This document shows positions 1 to 6,454 of a DNA stretch of 11,565 bases, piece after piece. Origin of the DNA: Paracoccaceae bacterium (GTDB lineage: Bacteria > Pseudomonadota > Alphaproteobacteria > Rhodobacterales > Rhodobacteraceae); the NCBI GenBank assembly GCA_007129775.1, contig SKUV01000374.1:1-11565 (forward strand). Reading direction: 5' to 3'. A program made the translations under genes and the position numbers. How positions within the stretch are numbered: position 1 is the first letter of the stretch; each line of letters opens with the position of its first letter. The notes under the pieces are model-generated. The model did no database searches. It was not told the origin of the DNA and saw nothing but the letters and a program-made list of their open reading frames with translations.

Positions 1-633
1 GAGACCGCGCGCGCGGTCTTTGCCGCGGTCTACGACGAATGGCGCGCGATGCCGCGCGACGCGCGCCCGGCACTGTATCTGACGGGATTGAGCCTCGGCG
101 CGCTCAATTCCGACCTCAGCCATGATCTGCATCAGGTGGTGGCCGAGCCGTTCGATGGCGCGCTCTGGGTCGGACCGCCCTTCAACAGCCCCACCTGGTC
201 CGAAGTCACCCGGAACCGCAACCGCGGCACGCCCGCGTGGCTGCCGAGCTATCGCGACGGATCGGCGGTGCGGTTCATGAACCAGACCGGATTGACCTCG
301 GATTTCACCGCGCCCTGGGGCCGGTTTCGCATCCTCTATCTGCAACATGCCAGCGATGCGGTGGTGTTTTTCGACCCAAGCGCCATGTGGCGCCGTCCGG
401 CGTGGATGGACGGCCCGCGCGCGCCCGATGTCTCGCCGCAATTCCGCTGGCTGCCGGTGGTGACATCGCTGCAACTGGTGGTCGATATCATGACCGCCGT
501 GAAACCGCCGCGCGGCTACGGGCACGGATACGATTTCCACAGCTATGCCCGGGCATGGGCAATGCTGCTCGATCTGACCGACTGGACGGATGCGCGCATC
601 GCGGCGCTGGCCGAGGAAGTGGCCGAGATGTAA
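1..633 (+). CDS. Alpha/beta-hydrolase-family membrane protein (Abhydrolase_9 type), 3' part only
   Basis: The frame is open from the first base of the window, so the 5' end is missing; 210 residues remain. The segment carries a nucleophile elbow G-L-S-L-G (Ser about residue 31 of the visible part), followed by the conserved-looking block DGALWVGPPFNSPTW and an R-x-x-G-T-P stretch, and a late GHGYDF motif that could supply the catalytic His. This layout matches the Abhydrolase_9 family (PF10081, formerly DUF2319). Members usually have several N-terminal transmembrane helices ahead of this hydrolase domain; those would lie left of the window. Substrate is unknown for the family as far as I recall. 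The ATG at 49 is in frame but internal: coding continues upstream of it (ETARAVFAAVYDEWRA). Family call is from remembered motifs, not a search. Confidence 0.8.
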   Translation, partial: ETARAVFAAVYDEWRAMPRDARPALYLTGLSLGALNSDLSHDLHQVVAEPFDGALWVGPPFNSPTWSEVTRNRNRGTPAWLPSYRDGSAVRFMNQTGLTSDFTAPWGRFRILYLQHASDAVVFFDPSAMWRRPAWMDGPRAPDVSPQFRWLPVVTSLQLVVDIMTAVKPPRGYGHGYDFHSYARAWAMLLDLTDWTDARIAALAEEVAEM

Positions 634-655
634 GCCGTGTGGCCCGTCGCCCGCT

Positions 656-712
656 GCGCCCCCGGTGCGCCCCCGGTGCGTGCCCGGTGCGTGCCTTGTC
701 GCACGCCTTGTC
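656..712 (+). repeat. Short imperfect tandem repeats, 11-12 bp units
   Basis: Three adjacent 11-bp units (656-666, 667-677 and 678-688; two identical gcgcccccggt, then gcgtgcccggt) run into two 12-bp units ending in gccttgtc (689-700 and 701-712). They lie in the 134-bp gap between the hydrolase and methyltransferase genes. This looks like slippage-generated microsatellite-like DNA; copy number could vary between strains. Confidence 0.7.
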
Positions 713-730
713 GCGCGGGCGACGGTGCGA
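699..730 (+). other. Nested inverted repeat (possible RNA hairpin) between two genes
   Basis: An outer stem TCGCAC (699-704) pairs with GTGCGA (725-730), and an inner stem GTCGC (710-714) pairs with GCGAC (719-723) around a GCGG loop. No T-run follows, so it is not a canonical intrinsic terminator. It could be a weak 3' end for the upstream gene, an mRNA-stabilising element, or a chance product of GC-rich repeats. Confidence 0.45.
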
Positions 731-767
731 TAGCGATGCACGGTGGCCAAGGCGAAAGGGGGCCAGC

Positions 768-1436
768 ATGACGCCCGACACCACCCCGACCGATCCGCTT
801 GCAGACCCGGCCGCAACACTGGCGTCGTATCCGCACCTGCGCCACGCCCCGGCGACGGCGCGCAACCGCGAGCCGATCCGCGCTGCCCTGGCCGACCTGC
901 TGCCGGCCGCGCCCTGCAGTGTGCTGGAAATCGCCTCGGGTTCGGGCGAGCATGCCCTGTGGATCGCCCGCGCCCTGCCGCAGGTGGTCTGGACGCCGAG
1001 CGAGGCCGGCGCCGAAGGGCTCGCCGCGATCGAGGCATGGCGGGCGATGTGCCCGGATCTGGCCGGGCGCGTGCTGCCGCCGGTGCAGATCGATGCGGCC
1101 TGCCCGCCTTGGCCCGGCGACCCGGTGGATGCGGTCTTTGTGGCGAACCTGACCCATATCGCGCCATGGCCCGCGACGCTCGGGCTGATGGCGGGCGCGG
1201 CCGAACGGCTGCGCGCCGGGGGGCTCCTGCTGATCTACGGGCCGTTCAACGAGGGCGGCGCGTTCACAGGGCCGGGCAATGCCGCTTTCGATGCCGATCT
1301 GCGGCGGCGTCACCCGGAATGGGGGCTGCGTGATCGCGCGGCGGTGGATGCGGCGGCGGCGGCGGAGGGCTTCACGGTGGAGACCATGCGCCTGATGCCC
1401 GCCGACAACCGCCTGCTGGTCTATCGCCTGCGCTGA
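768..1436 (+). CDS. DUF938-family SAM-dependent methyltransferase
   Basis: The 222-residue protein has the class I methyltransferase layout of DUF938 (PF06080): an early ARNREPI block (about residues 27-33), the SAM-binding motif I VLEIASGSGEHALW (about 48-61), an acidic-loop region WTPSEAGAEGLAAIEAW, then VDAVFVANLTHIAPW and a GLLLIYGPFNEGG strand-loop typical of this family. Length matches the usual 200-220 residues. The start at 768 is preceded by a purine-rich GGCGAAAGGGGG about 5 nt upstream, whereas frames extending further left overlap the preceding gene and show no ribosome binding site. The acceptor is unknown; the protein is expected to be cytoplasmic. It follows the hydrolase gene by 134 bp and converges on the Sel1 gene with a 41-bp gap. 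Confidence 0.88.
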   Translation: MTPDTTPTDPLADPAATLASYPHLRHAPATARNREPIRAALADLLPAAPCSVLEIASGSGEHALWIARALPQVVWTPSEAGAEGLAAIEAWRAMCPDLAGRVLPPVQIDAACPPWPGDPVDAVFVANLTHIAPWPATLGLMAGAAERLRAGGLLLIYGPFNEGGAFTGPGNAAFDADLRRRHPEWGLRDRAAVDAAAAAEGFTVETMRLMPADNRLLVYRLR

Positions 1437-1477
1437 CCGGGCATCAGGCCTTTTGCAGCGGCTTCTGCGGGGATGGC

Positions 1478-2626
1478 TCAGCCGCAGTCCTGAAACCCGG
1501 ATGCGCGGCAACGGCGGGCGAGGTCCCGTGCCTTGTCGATATCGGCCGCGGGCATCCGCCGGCTCAGCCGGTCGCGATCCGCCACCGCGTCGCCCGGCAT
1601 GGCGGAGTCGGTGCTTTGCGCGGCGAGGATCAGCCACATCATGGCCCGAACCCTGTCCCGCGCGACGCCCGCCCCTGCCGCATACTGGCGCGCAAGCAGG
1701 TATTGCGCATCGCCATCCCCCTGCCCTGCGGCCAGTCGCAACCAGCGCACGGCTTCGGCATGGTCACGGGTGACGCCCTCGCCGCGGCTGTAGAGGACCC
1801 CCATCATCGTCCGGGATGCCATATGGCCCTGCGCCGCCGCCAGCCCGAAAAGGCGCGCGGCCTCGGCCCTGTCCGTGGCGACGCCCAGCCCCTGCATGTA
1901 ACTGCGCCCCAACTGGTATTGCGCATCTGCATGGCCCTGTCCGGCGGCCTGCGCGAACCAGCGCGCCGCGGCGCCTTGATCGGGCTCCGGCCCCAGACCG
2001 CGGGCATGGACAAGCCCCAGATTGTAGGCCGCGCCGGGATGCCCGGCTTCGGCGGCCAACCGGAACCATGGCACCGCCGCGGCATGATCCTGCGGCACGC
2101 CCGCCCCTTCGGCATGCATGACGCCGATATTGAACTGCGCGCCGACATGCCCCGCATCCGCCGCGCGCAGGTACCAGCGCAGGGCTTCGGCCGGGTCCTG
2201 TTCCGTCCCTTCACCGCGCCGATACATCTGGGCGAGATTGAACTGCGCCCGCGCATCGCCCTGATCGGCGGCACGCCGGAACCACAGCAGGGCGGCGGCG
2301 CTATCCTGTGCAACGCCCATGCCCGTCGCATGCATGATGCCGAGGTTGCTTTGTGCCCCCGCGACGCCCTGCTCCGCCGCGGCCAGATACCAGCGCGCGG
2401 CCTCGGCCAGATCCTGCGGCACGCCGAGTCCCTGCCGGTGGATGTGCCCCAGCAGAAGTTGCGCCTGCGCCTCGCCGCTCTCGGCCAGGGGCCGCAATTC
2501 TGCCAGTGCGGCGGCGTGATCGCCGCGTTCATGGGCGGCGCGTCCGGCCTCCAGATCCTGTGCCAGCAGGGCCGGGGCGGAAAACGCAAGCAAGACCGCG
2601 GAAGCGGCGGCAGCGAAGACTTTCAT
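1478..2626 (-). CDS. Secreted Sel1-like (TPR-type) repeat protein
   Basis: 382 residues. The N terminus MKVFAAAASAVLLAFSAPALLAQ is a Sec signal peptide with likely cleavage after LLA. After a short TPR-like segment come eight tandem units of about 36 residues with the Sel1 pattern (A-Q-x-x-L-G-x-x-Y/H-x-x-G-x-G-V-x-x-D-x-x-x-A-x-x-W-x-x-x-A-A-x-x-G), covering roughly residues 50-335, and a charged C-terminal tail with two cysteines. Sel1 solenoids are protein-protein interaction scaffolds; the partner is not evident. The start at 2626 is chosen because GAAGGA lies 8 nt upstream and the signal peptide begins there; an in-frame ATG three codons earlier (2635) abuts the same GAAGG, and longer N termini are low-complexity and lack a signal. 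It appears monocistronic, separated from the operon upstream by a terminator. Confidence 0.88.
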   Translation of the reverse strand: MKVFAAAASAVLLAFSAPALLAQDLEAGRAAHERGDHAAALAELRPLAESGEAQAQLLLGHIHRQGLGVPQDLAEAARWYLAAAEQGVAGAQSNLGIMHATGMGVAQDSAAALLWFRRAADQGDARAQFNLAQMYRRGEGTEQDPAEALRWYLRAADAGHVGAQFNIGVMHAEGAGVPQDHAAAVPWFRLAAEAGHPGAAYNLGLVHARGLGPEPDQGAAARWFAQAAGQGHADAQYQLGRSYMQGLGVATDRAEAARLFGLAAAQGHMASRTMMGVLYSRGEGVTRDHAEAVRWLRLAAGQGDGDAQYLLARQYAAGAGVARDRVRAMMWLILAAQSTDSAMPGDAVADRDRLSRRMPAADIDKARDLARRCRASGFQDCG

Positions 2627-2883
2627 CGCATCCATCCTTCGGGCTGGCGATGGGTGTCGCGCCATGGGAATTGCCGGCATCGACCCTGCGCAAGGCTCGC
2701 ATACCGCCGCGCCGATTTCCATACCGCCGTTGCACCCGGCTGGCCCGGAGACGGGCGATACCGGGCGTCATCGGGGTGCGCGGGACATCCAGCGCCCGCC
2801 TTGTGCGGCCTGTCCGGCGCGCTGCCGCGCCGGCACCTCGTGCGCAGAACCCATCCTGCGGGCCCGCAAGCCCCGACCGCCAC
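2627..2883. other. Intergenic region upstream of the Sel1 gene
   Basis: No convincing gene is seen here on either strand. It presumably holds the promoter of the Sel1 gene, but it is so GC-rich that I cannot point to -35/-10 boxes. It contains one perfect 12-bp palindrome TGCGGGCCCGCA at 2857-2868, whose role is unknown. Long open frames crossing it are GC-driven shadows of neighbouring genes. Confidence 0.5.
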
Positions 2884-2918
2884 GAAAAGCGGGCCCTCCG
2901 CACGCGGCAGAGGGCCCG
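2884..2918 (-). terminator. Rho-independent terminator of the catabolic operon
   Basis: On the minus strand, four bases after the stop codon of the PuuE-like gene, a 9-bp perfect stem CGGGCCCTC / GAGGGCCCG (plus-strand 2910-2918 and 2890-2898) encloses an 11-nt loop and is followed by CTTTTCG. Position directly after the last gene and the T-run support an intrinsic terminator that isolates the operon from the Sel1 gene. Confidence 0.85.
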
Positions 2919-2922
2919 GTCG

Positions 2923-3879
2923 TCAGGCCGAATGCTGCCTTTGCGCGGCCCGGTCGTGGCCCTTGGCATGGGTCGGCCCGTCCGAGACGACACCGGCGGC
3001 TTGCGGCGATTCGATGGCCTCGTACCAATCGGCGATCTGGCTGCCGGTCATGAAGACGGTATCGTCCCGCGCCATCAGCAGGTCGAGCAATTCGGCAAGC
3101 TGGTCGATGCGATGGGCGACCCCGATCAGATGCGGATGGAGCGCCACGGTCAGAACCCGCGCGCCCCCGCTTTCGGCGGCTTCGCGGCCCATGACGGCGA
3201 TGCTGCGCCGGGTTCGGTCCAGCATGGCATCCGAGGGCTGCGCCTGAATCGCATACATCGGGCTGTCGTTGATCTCGAGCGAATAGGGCATCGCGATCAG
3301 CGGGCCGTGGCGTGTCGCCATCCAGTTGGGCACATCGTCCAGCACCCAGTCCGACACATAGCGCAGCCCCTCGGCCTTGAGGATATCGGGCGTGTCGTCC
3401 GTCTCGCGCAGGCCCGGGCCGAGCCAGCCCTCCACCGGGCGGCCGGTGAAATCGCGCAGGATGCCCAGCGCCTGCGCGATCAGATCGGCCTCGGAGGATT
3501 CAGAGGTCAGCGCCTTCTGGTGCAGACCGTGGCCGATGAATTCCCAGCCCGCTTCCAGGATCGCATCGGACAGGCGCGGATAGGTGTGGATCACCCCGGC
3601 GTTGATGGTGCAGCCCACCGGCAGCCCCCGATCACCCAGCACACGGAACAATCGCGGCATCCCCACCCGCATCCCGTATTCGGCCCAGGCGAAATTCGGC
3701 ACATCCGGCACGGAGTCATTGCCATGCGGCGCGGTGATGAGTTTGCGCGGCATGGCCTGGTCAAAGCGCCAGTTCTCCACATTCACGACCACCTGAACGA
3801 TCAGGTTACGGCCGTCCGGGCCCGGCAGGGGCGGGCGGTCGTCGATCATGCGGAAGGGCACGCGCGGGTTGGTCGTCAT
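2923..3879 (-). CDS. PuuE-like polysaccharide-deacetylase-fold (NodB/CE4 superfamily) C-N hydrolase
   Basis: 318 residues, close to the usual 290-320 of PuuE-like proteins. Visible family positions: NVENWRFD (residues 33-40), where N33-x-E35 stands at the place of the first metal/catalytic Asp motif of true deacetylases; GHGLH (116-120) for the H-x-x-x-H motif; GPGLRET (154-160) for the catalytic Arg-bearing loop; SDWVLDD (176-182); and LHPHLIG (247-253) carrying the C-terminal His. PuuE itself is an allantoinase of this fold described as cofactor-independent, and also carries N-x-E here. I therefore infer a hydrolase of an amide, ureide or N-acyl substrate rather than a cell-wall enzyme; no signal peptide is seen, so it should be cytoplasmic. 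AGGAAGGAG precedes the ATG at 3879. Last gene of the operon. Calling it allantoinase would be over-reach: no other allantoin gene is nearby. Confidence 0.8.
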   Translation of the reverse strand: MTTNPRVPFRMIDDRPPLPGPDGRNLIVQVVVNVENWRFDQAMPRKLITAPHGNDSVPDVPNFAWAEYGMRVGMPRLFRVLGDRGLPVGCTINAGVIHTYPRLSDAILEAGWEFIGHGLHQKALTSESSEADLIAQALGILRDFTGRPVEGWLGPGLRETDDTPDILKAEGLRYVSDWVLDDVPNWMATRHGPLIAMPYSLEINDSPMYAIQAQPSDAMLDRTRRSIAVMGREAAESGGARVLTVALHPHLIGVAHRIDQLAELLDLLMARDDTVFMTGSQIADWYEAIESPQAAGVVSDGPTHAKGHDRAAQRQHSA

Positions 3880-3900
3880 CTCGTCTCTCCTTCCTGTGAA

Positions 3901-4035
3901 TCAGGCAGCGTTCAATGCTTCGTTAACTTGGGTCCGGATGCAGCAGATGGTCTCGCCCCCGAGCGGGTCGAATTCGGGGCGGTCTGGCCTGGGGCGCGCT
4001 GTGGCTTCGGCCCCGGTTCGGTCGGTGAAGGACAT
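3901..4035 (-). CDS. Candidate small protein gene (44 codons) in the operon
   Basis: A frame running from ATG at 4035 to TGA at 3901 encodes 44 residues beginning MSFTDRTGAEAT and ending NEALNAA. A perfect GGAGG lies 6 nt upstream of the ATG. It starts 30 nt after the SDR-like stop and ends 21 nt before the PuuE-like start, so it fits exactly into an otherwise unexplained 186-bp gap. About three quarters of its third codon positions are G or C, lower than the neighbours but compatible with coding. The middle is Arg/Pro-rich and there is a Cys-Cys pair (TICCIR) near the C-terminal third; no signal peptide or membrane segment. I recognise no family. It could also be a decayed or translational-coupling leader. 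Confidence 0.5.
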   Translation of the reverse strand: MSFTDRTGAEATARPRPDRPEFDPLGGETICCIRTQVNEALNAA

Positions 4036-4065
4036 GCACTGCCTCCGTTCGGGGCGTTTTCGGTA

Positions 4066-4842
4066 TCAGGCCAGCGCACGAGTCGCGCCGCCATCTGCGG
4101 TCAGGGACGTCCCTGTGACCATGTCTGCGAGATCGGAGGCGAGAACGGCGGCAAGCCTGGCCATCTCTTCAGGCTCTCCGATACGACCGCGCGGCATCGT
4201 CGCCAAACGCTCGGCCTCGACCTCATCTCGCGGACGGCCTTCGGCGCGGGCCAGCCGGTCCATCAGCACATCCCAACGGTTCGTGCGCGTCGGCCCGGGG
4301 TTGAGCGCGTTGACGCTGATGCCCAGCGGCGCGAGTTCCTCGGCCAGCGCGCTGATCGCGGCGAGGCAGGCGGCGTTGGCGGCGGACCCCGGCGCCATGC
4401 GCGCCGAAGGCTGCTTGCCGTTATTGCCGACGATCACCACGATACGGCCGCGCGCGGCCTCGGCCATGCGCGGGGCGACGGCGCGCAGAAGTCGCACCAT
4501 GCCCATGAATTTCAGGTCCAGCGCGTCCTGCCAAGTCTGGTCGTCGATCTCCCAGAACAGCCCGCCCTGCGCCGCGCCGGCGCTGATGATCAGGATGTCT
4601 GGGGCCGCGCCGAACCGCTCGCAAGCGGCTTGCACCGCGGCCTCGGTCGCCGCGCTGTCGGTCAGATCGGCAGCGGCCCAGCCGCCGCCGATCTCTGTCT
4701 GCAGGGCCTGCAGCGCGTCGGCCCGGCGGGCCACCGCAAAGACCTGCGCGCCTTCGGCTGCCAGCAGCTGCGCCGTCGCACGGCCGATGCCTTCAGTCGC
4801 CCCGGCAACAATCGCAGTTTTTCCTGCAAGGCCCAGATCCAT
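4066..4842 (-). CDS. SDR-like (Rossmann) protein lacking the SDR catalytic tetrad
   Basis: 258 residues, typical classical-SDR length. Retained: the dinucleotide-binding glycine motif GATEGIG (residues 14-20), the D-L-T after beta-4 (59-61), SAG (87-89, in place of NAG), the NPGPTRT loop (181-187) and the C-terminal ADGG (249-252). Missing: aligning ANAACLAAISALAEEL with the usual YxxxKAAL..L...LAEEL helix puts Gly152 at the catalytic Tyr and Asn156 at the catalytic Lys; the Ser position after GRIVVIV is Gly/Asn, and the helix-4 Asn is replaced near Lys111. I recall an SDR-like subgroup (beta-ketoacyl-ACP-reductase-like, with conserved GGKQP and NAA) that is degenerate in the same way. A normal NAD(P)H oxidoreductase mechanism is thus doubtful; it may use other chemistry or be non-catalytic. 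The start at 4842 has GGAG 8 nt upstream. Confidence 0.85.
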   Translation of the reverse strand: MDLGLAGKTAIVAGATEGIGRATAQLLAAEGAQVFAVARRADALQALQTEIGGGWAAADLTDSAATEAAVQAACERFGAAPDILIISAGAAQGGLFWEIDDQTWQDALDLKFMGMVRLLRAVAPRMAEAARGRIVVIVGNNGKQPSARMAPGSAANAACLAAISALAEELAPLGISVNALNPGPTRTNRWDVLMDRLARAEGRPRDEVEAERLATMPRGRIGEPEEMARLAAVLASDLADMVTGTSLTADGGATRALA

Positions 4843-4847
4843 GGCGA

Positions 4848-4916
4848 TTACTCCAACTGCGCAGGCAGCATTCGGTCTGCTGCAAGAATGTTGCGGCGTA
4901 TCGTGGTCATGGTCAT
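4848..4916 (-). CDS. Possible 22-codon leader peptide before the SDR-like gene
   Basis: In the 163-bp gap after the MmgE/PrpD gene, a frame from ATG 4916 (second in-frame ATG at 4910) to TAA 4848 encodes 22 residues starting MTMTTIRRNILAAD. AAAGG lies 3 nt before the first and 9 nt before the second ATG. Its stop sits five bases before the SDR-like start and its last codons overlap the SDR ribosome-binding GGAG, an arrangement that would couple translation. Evidence is only positional; a chance frame is quite possible. Confidence 0.3.
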   Translation of the reverse strand: MTMTTIRRNILAADRMLPAQLE

Positions 4917-5005
4917 TGGCCTTTCTTGGTGTCGGCGGCATTCCGGCGCCTACAATCAGTCTTCGTTCGCGGGGCCGTCCTTGATCTGCGCTCCTGGCGG
5001 ATGGG

Positions 5006-6454
5006 TCAGTCCTTGCGCCATGCGAGCAGATCGAAGATCCGGCCCGCATCGGGCGCGGTTTCGATGCTCCAGACGGTGTCGAACAGCGCCTGCGTCGTGG
5101 CCTCGTCCAGCAGGCCTTCGGCGCAGTCGCGAAACTTGCCTTCAAGCTCCTTGTCGCTCAGCGGATAATGCGGGCTGCCGCGATAATTCTCGTCGGCCCA
5201 GCGGGTCAGGGTGCGGCCATCCTTTGTGACGACCTCGATGCGCGAGCGGATGCGATCCCAGCCCATGTCCTCGATGCCCTGATCGAACTGGGTCTCGACC
5301 CGGGCCTGCATCTGCTGGCATGCTTCGGAGGAAACGAATTCATCGGTGAATTCGGCCTTGCCCGCCCGCCCCGCGAGAATGATCGCCGTGAGCAGGAAGG
5401 CGAAGGAGAACTTGCCCTCAAGCTCCGTGCGCGCGATGCGAAAGCGGATCGGACTGAGCACGTTCCAGCCCGCGAACAGCGTCACCTTTTCGATATCGTC
5501 GGGGCTGAGGCCCTCTTCCTGCATGAGGAATTTCATGGCGTCCATGCTGGGATGGGTCAGCACGCCCGAGGGATAGGGTTTGATCGAGACGCCCGGCGAC
5601 ACCATCGTATGCGGTGCGCCGAAGCGGTCGCGCACCAGCGAAGGGTCGCCATCGGGCCCGGCGATGGCCAGATAGCCCCAGCGGCCGTCCAGCGCCTCTT
5701 CGTTCGCGGTGAAGCCCGAGCGCGCCAGCAGCGCCGCGGTGATCCCGTTCTCCGAGGCCCGGCCCACGTGAAACGGCTTGCCCATCGTGCCGAAATTCGC
5801 GCGCACGCCCGCCGCCATGGAGGCCGCGAGGCCAAGCGCGCGGGCGGTGGTGGGCTTGTCCAGCCCGAGCATGTTCGCGGCGGCAGCGGCGGCAGCGAAA
5901 TGGCCGATGGTGCCCGAAGTGTGGAAGCCGCGCATGTAATGATCGGGGTTGATCGCCTCGGCCACCTTGCAGCCGACCTCGAAGCCCGCGCAGAAGGCCG
6001 CGACAAGGCGCTTGCCGTCCACCGGCGCGCCGGTTTCCTGCGCCACCAGATCGGACAGCGTCAGCGCCGCCGTCAGGGGCGGCATGGTCGGGTGCATCAG
6101 CAGGCCATAGGGCCGGCCCGGCCCCTCGGCCAGTTGCGTGTCGTCCCAGTCCATCGCATGGCCGGCGGTGCCGGTGTAAAGCGCTGACAGATGCGCCGGC
6201 AGGCGCCGGTTGGAGCCGATGCGCCGGGCCTGCGCCGCGCCGCCGAGGCTTTCGATATAGCTTTCCAGCGGGGTCATGCCGGGCTGTTCCGATCCGCCCA
6301 GCGCAACCGCCAGACCGTCGAGGATGCAGCGCCGCGCCAGCGTCAGCACGTCCTGCGGCAGATCGTCGAACCGAAGGCCGGCGGCGAAGGTCGCGGCGGC
6401 GTCGGTCAGCCCGGTCAGGTGCTGCCATTTGTCAGTGGTCGGTGGGGTGCTCAT
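5006..6454 (-). CDS. MmgE/PrpD family protein (dehydratase / decarboxylase / epimerase superfamily)
   Basis: 482 residues, in the family's normal range. Recognisable blocks: an N-terminal all-alpha domain with CILDGLAVALGG (43-54), HAMDWDDTQ (99-107), GLLMHPTMPPLTAAL (117-131), GFHTSGTIGHFAAA (176-189), ANFGTMGKPFHVGRASENG (219-237), and KPYPSGVLTHPSMDA (292-306). The D-D-T and following His correspond to active-site positions in PrpD and cis-aconitate decarboxylase; here the loop between them is longer than in those enzymes, as in a separate subgroup with a GLLxHPT motif. Reactions known in the family act on small di- and tricarboxylates (2-methylcitrate dehydration, aconitate decarboxylation, iminodisuccinate epimerisation); the substrate here is unknown and 2-methylcitrate is unlikely without prpB/prpC nearby. 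The start overlaps the preceding stop (ATGA), with GAGGAGG 7 nt upstream, implying translational coupling. Confidence 0.9.
   Translation of the reverse strand: MSTPPTTDKWQHLTGLTDAAATFAAGLRFDDLPQDVLTLARRCILDGLAVALGGSEQPGMTPLESYIESLGGAAQARRIGSNRRLPAHLSALYTGTAGHAMDWDDTQLAEGPGRPYGLLMHPTMPPLTAALTLSDLVAQETGAPVDGKRLVAAFCAGFEVGCKVAEAINPDHYMRGFHTSGTIGHFAAAAAAANMLGLDKPTTARALGLAASMAAGVRANFGTMGKPFHVGRASENGITAALLARSGFTANEEALDGRWGYLAIAGPDGDPSLVRDRFGAPHTMVSPGVSIKPYPSGVLTHPSMDAMKFLMQEEGLSPDDIEKVTLFAGWNVLSPIRFRIARTELEGKFSFAFLLTAIILAGRAGKAEFTDEFVSSEACQQMQARVETQFDQGIEDMGWDRIRSRIEVVTKDGRTLTRWADENYRGSPHYPLSDKELEGKFRDCAEGLLDEATTQALFDTVWSIETAPDAGRIFDLLAWRKD

Noticed and set aside
545..556. Perfect palindrome ATGCCCGGGCAT resembling the LysR half-sites
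   Set aside because: It is inside the coding part of the hydrolase gene and lacks the 5-bp spacer of the two LysR boxes.
1437..1477. Possible bidirectional terminator between the converging methyltransferase and Sel1 genes
   Set aside because: Only a 4-bp GCAG/CTGC stem is found and the T-run is on the wrong side for either gene.
543..1637. A 364-codon minus-strand frame opposite the methyltransferase
   Set aside because: Arg/Gly/Pro-rich with no domain; the plus-strand frame carries clear DUF938 motifs.
3912..4094. A 60-codon minus-strand frame in the SDR/PuuE gap
   Set aside because: It overlaps the SDR-like 3' end in another frame and has no ribosome binding site; the 44-codon frame at 4035-3901 has a perfect one and fits the gap.
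4843..4944. Upstream in-frame start for the SDR-like protein (MPPTPRKANDHD...)
   Set aside because: The extension is low-complexity and unlike SDR N termini, and no good ribosome binding site precedes it; ATG 4842 has GGAG 8 nt upstream and begins the Rossmann fold.
2353..5229. A 958-codon open frame on the plus strand
   Set aside because: It is antisense to the Sel1, PuuE-like and SDR-like genes and their gaps, has no recognisable domain, is rich in Arg, Pro, His and Gly, and is explained by high GC at third codon positions suppressing stops.
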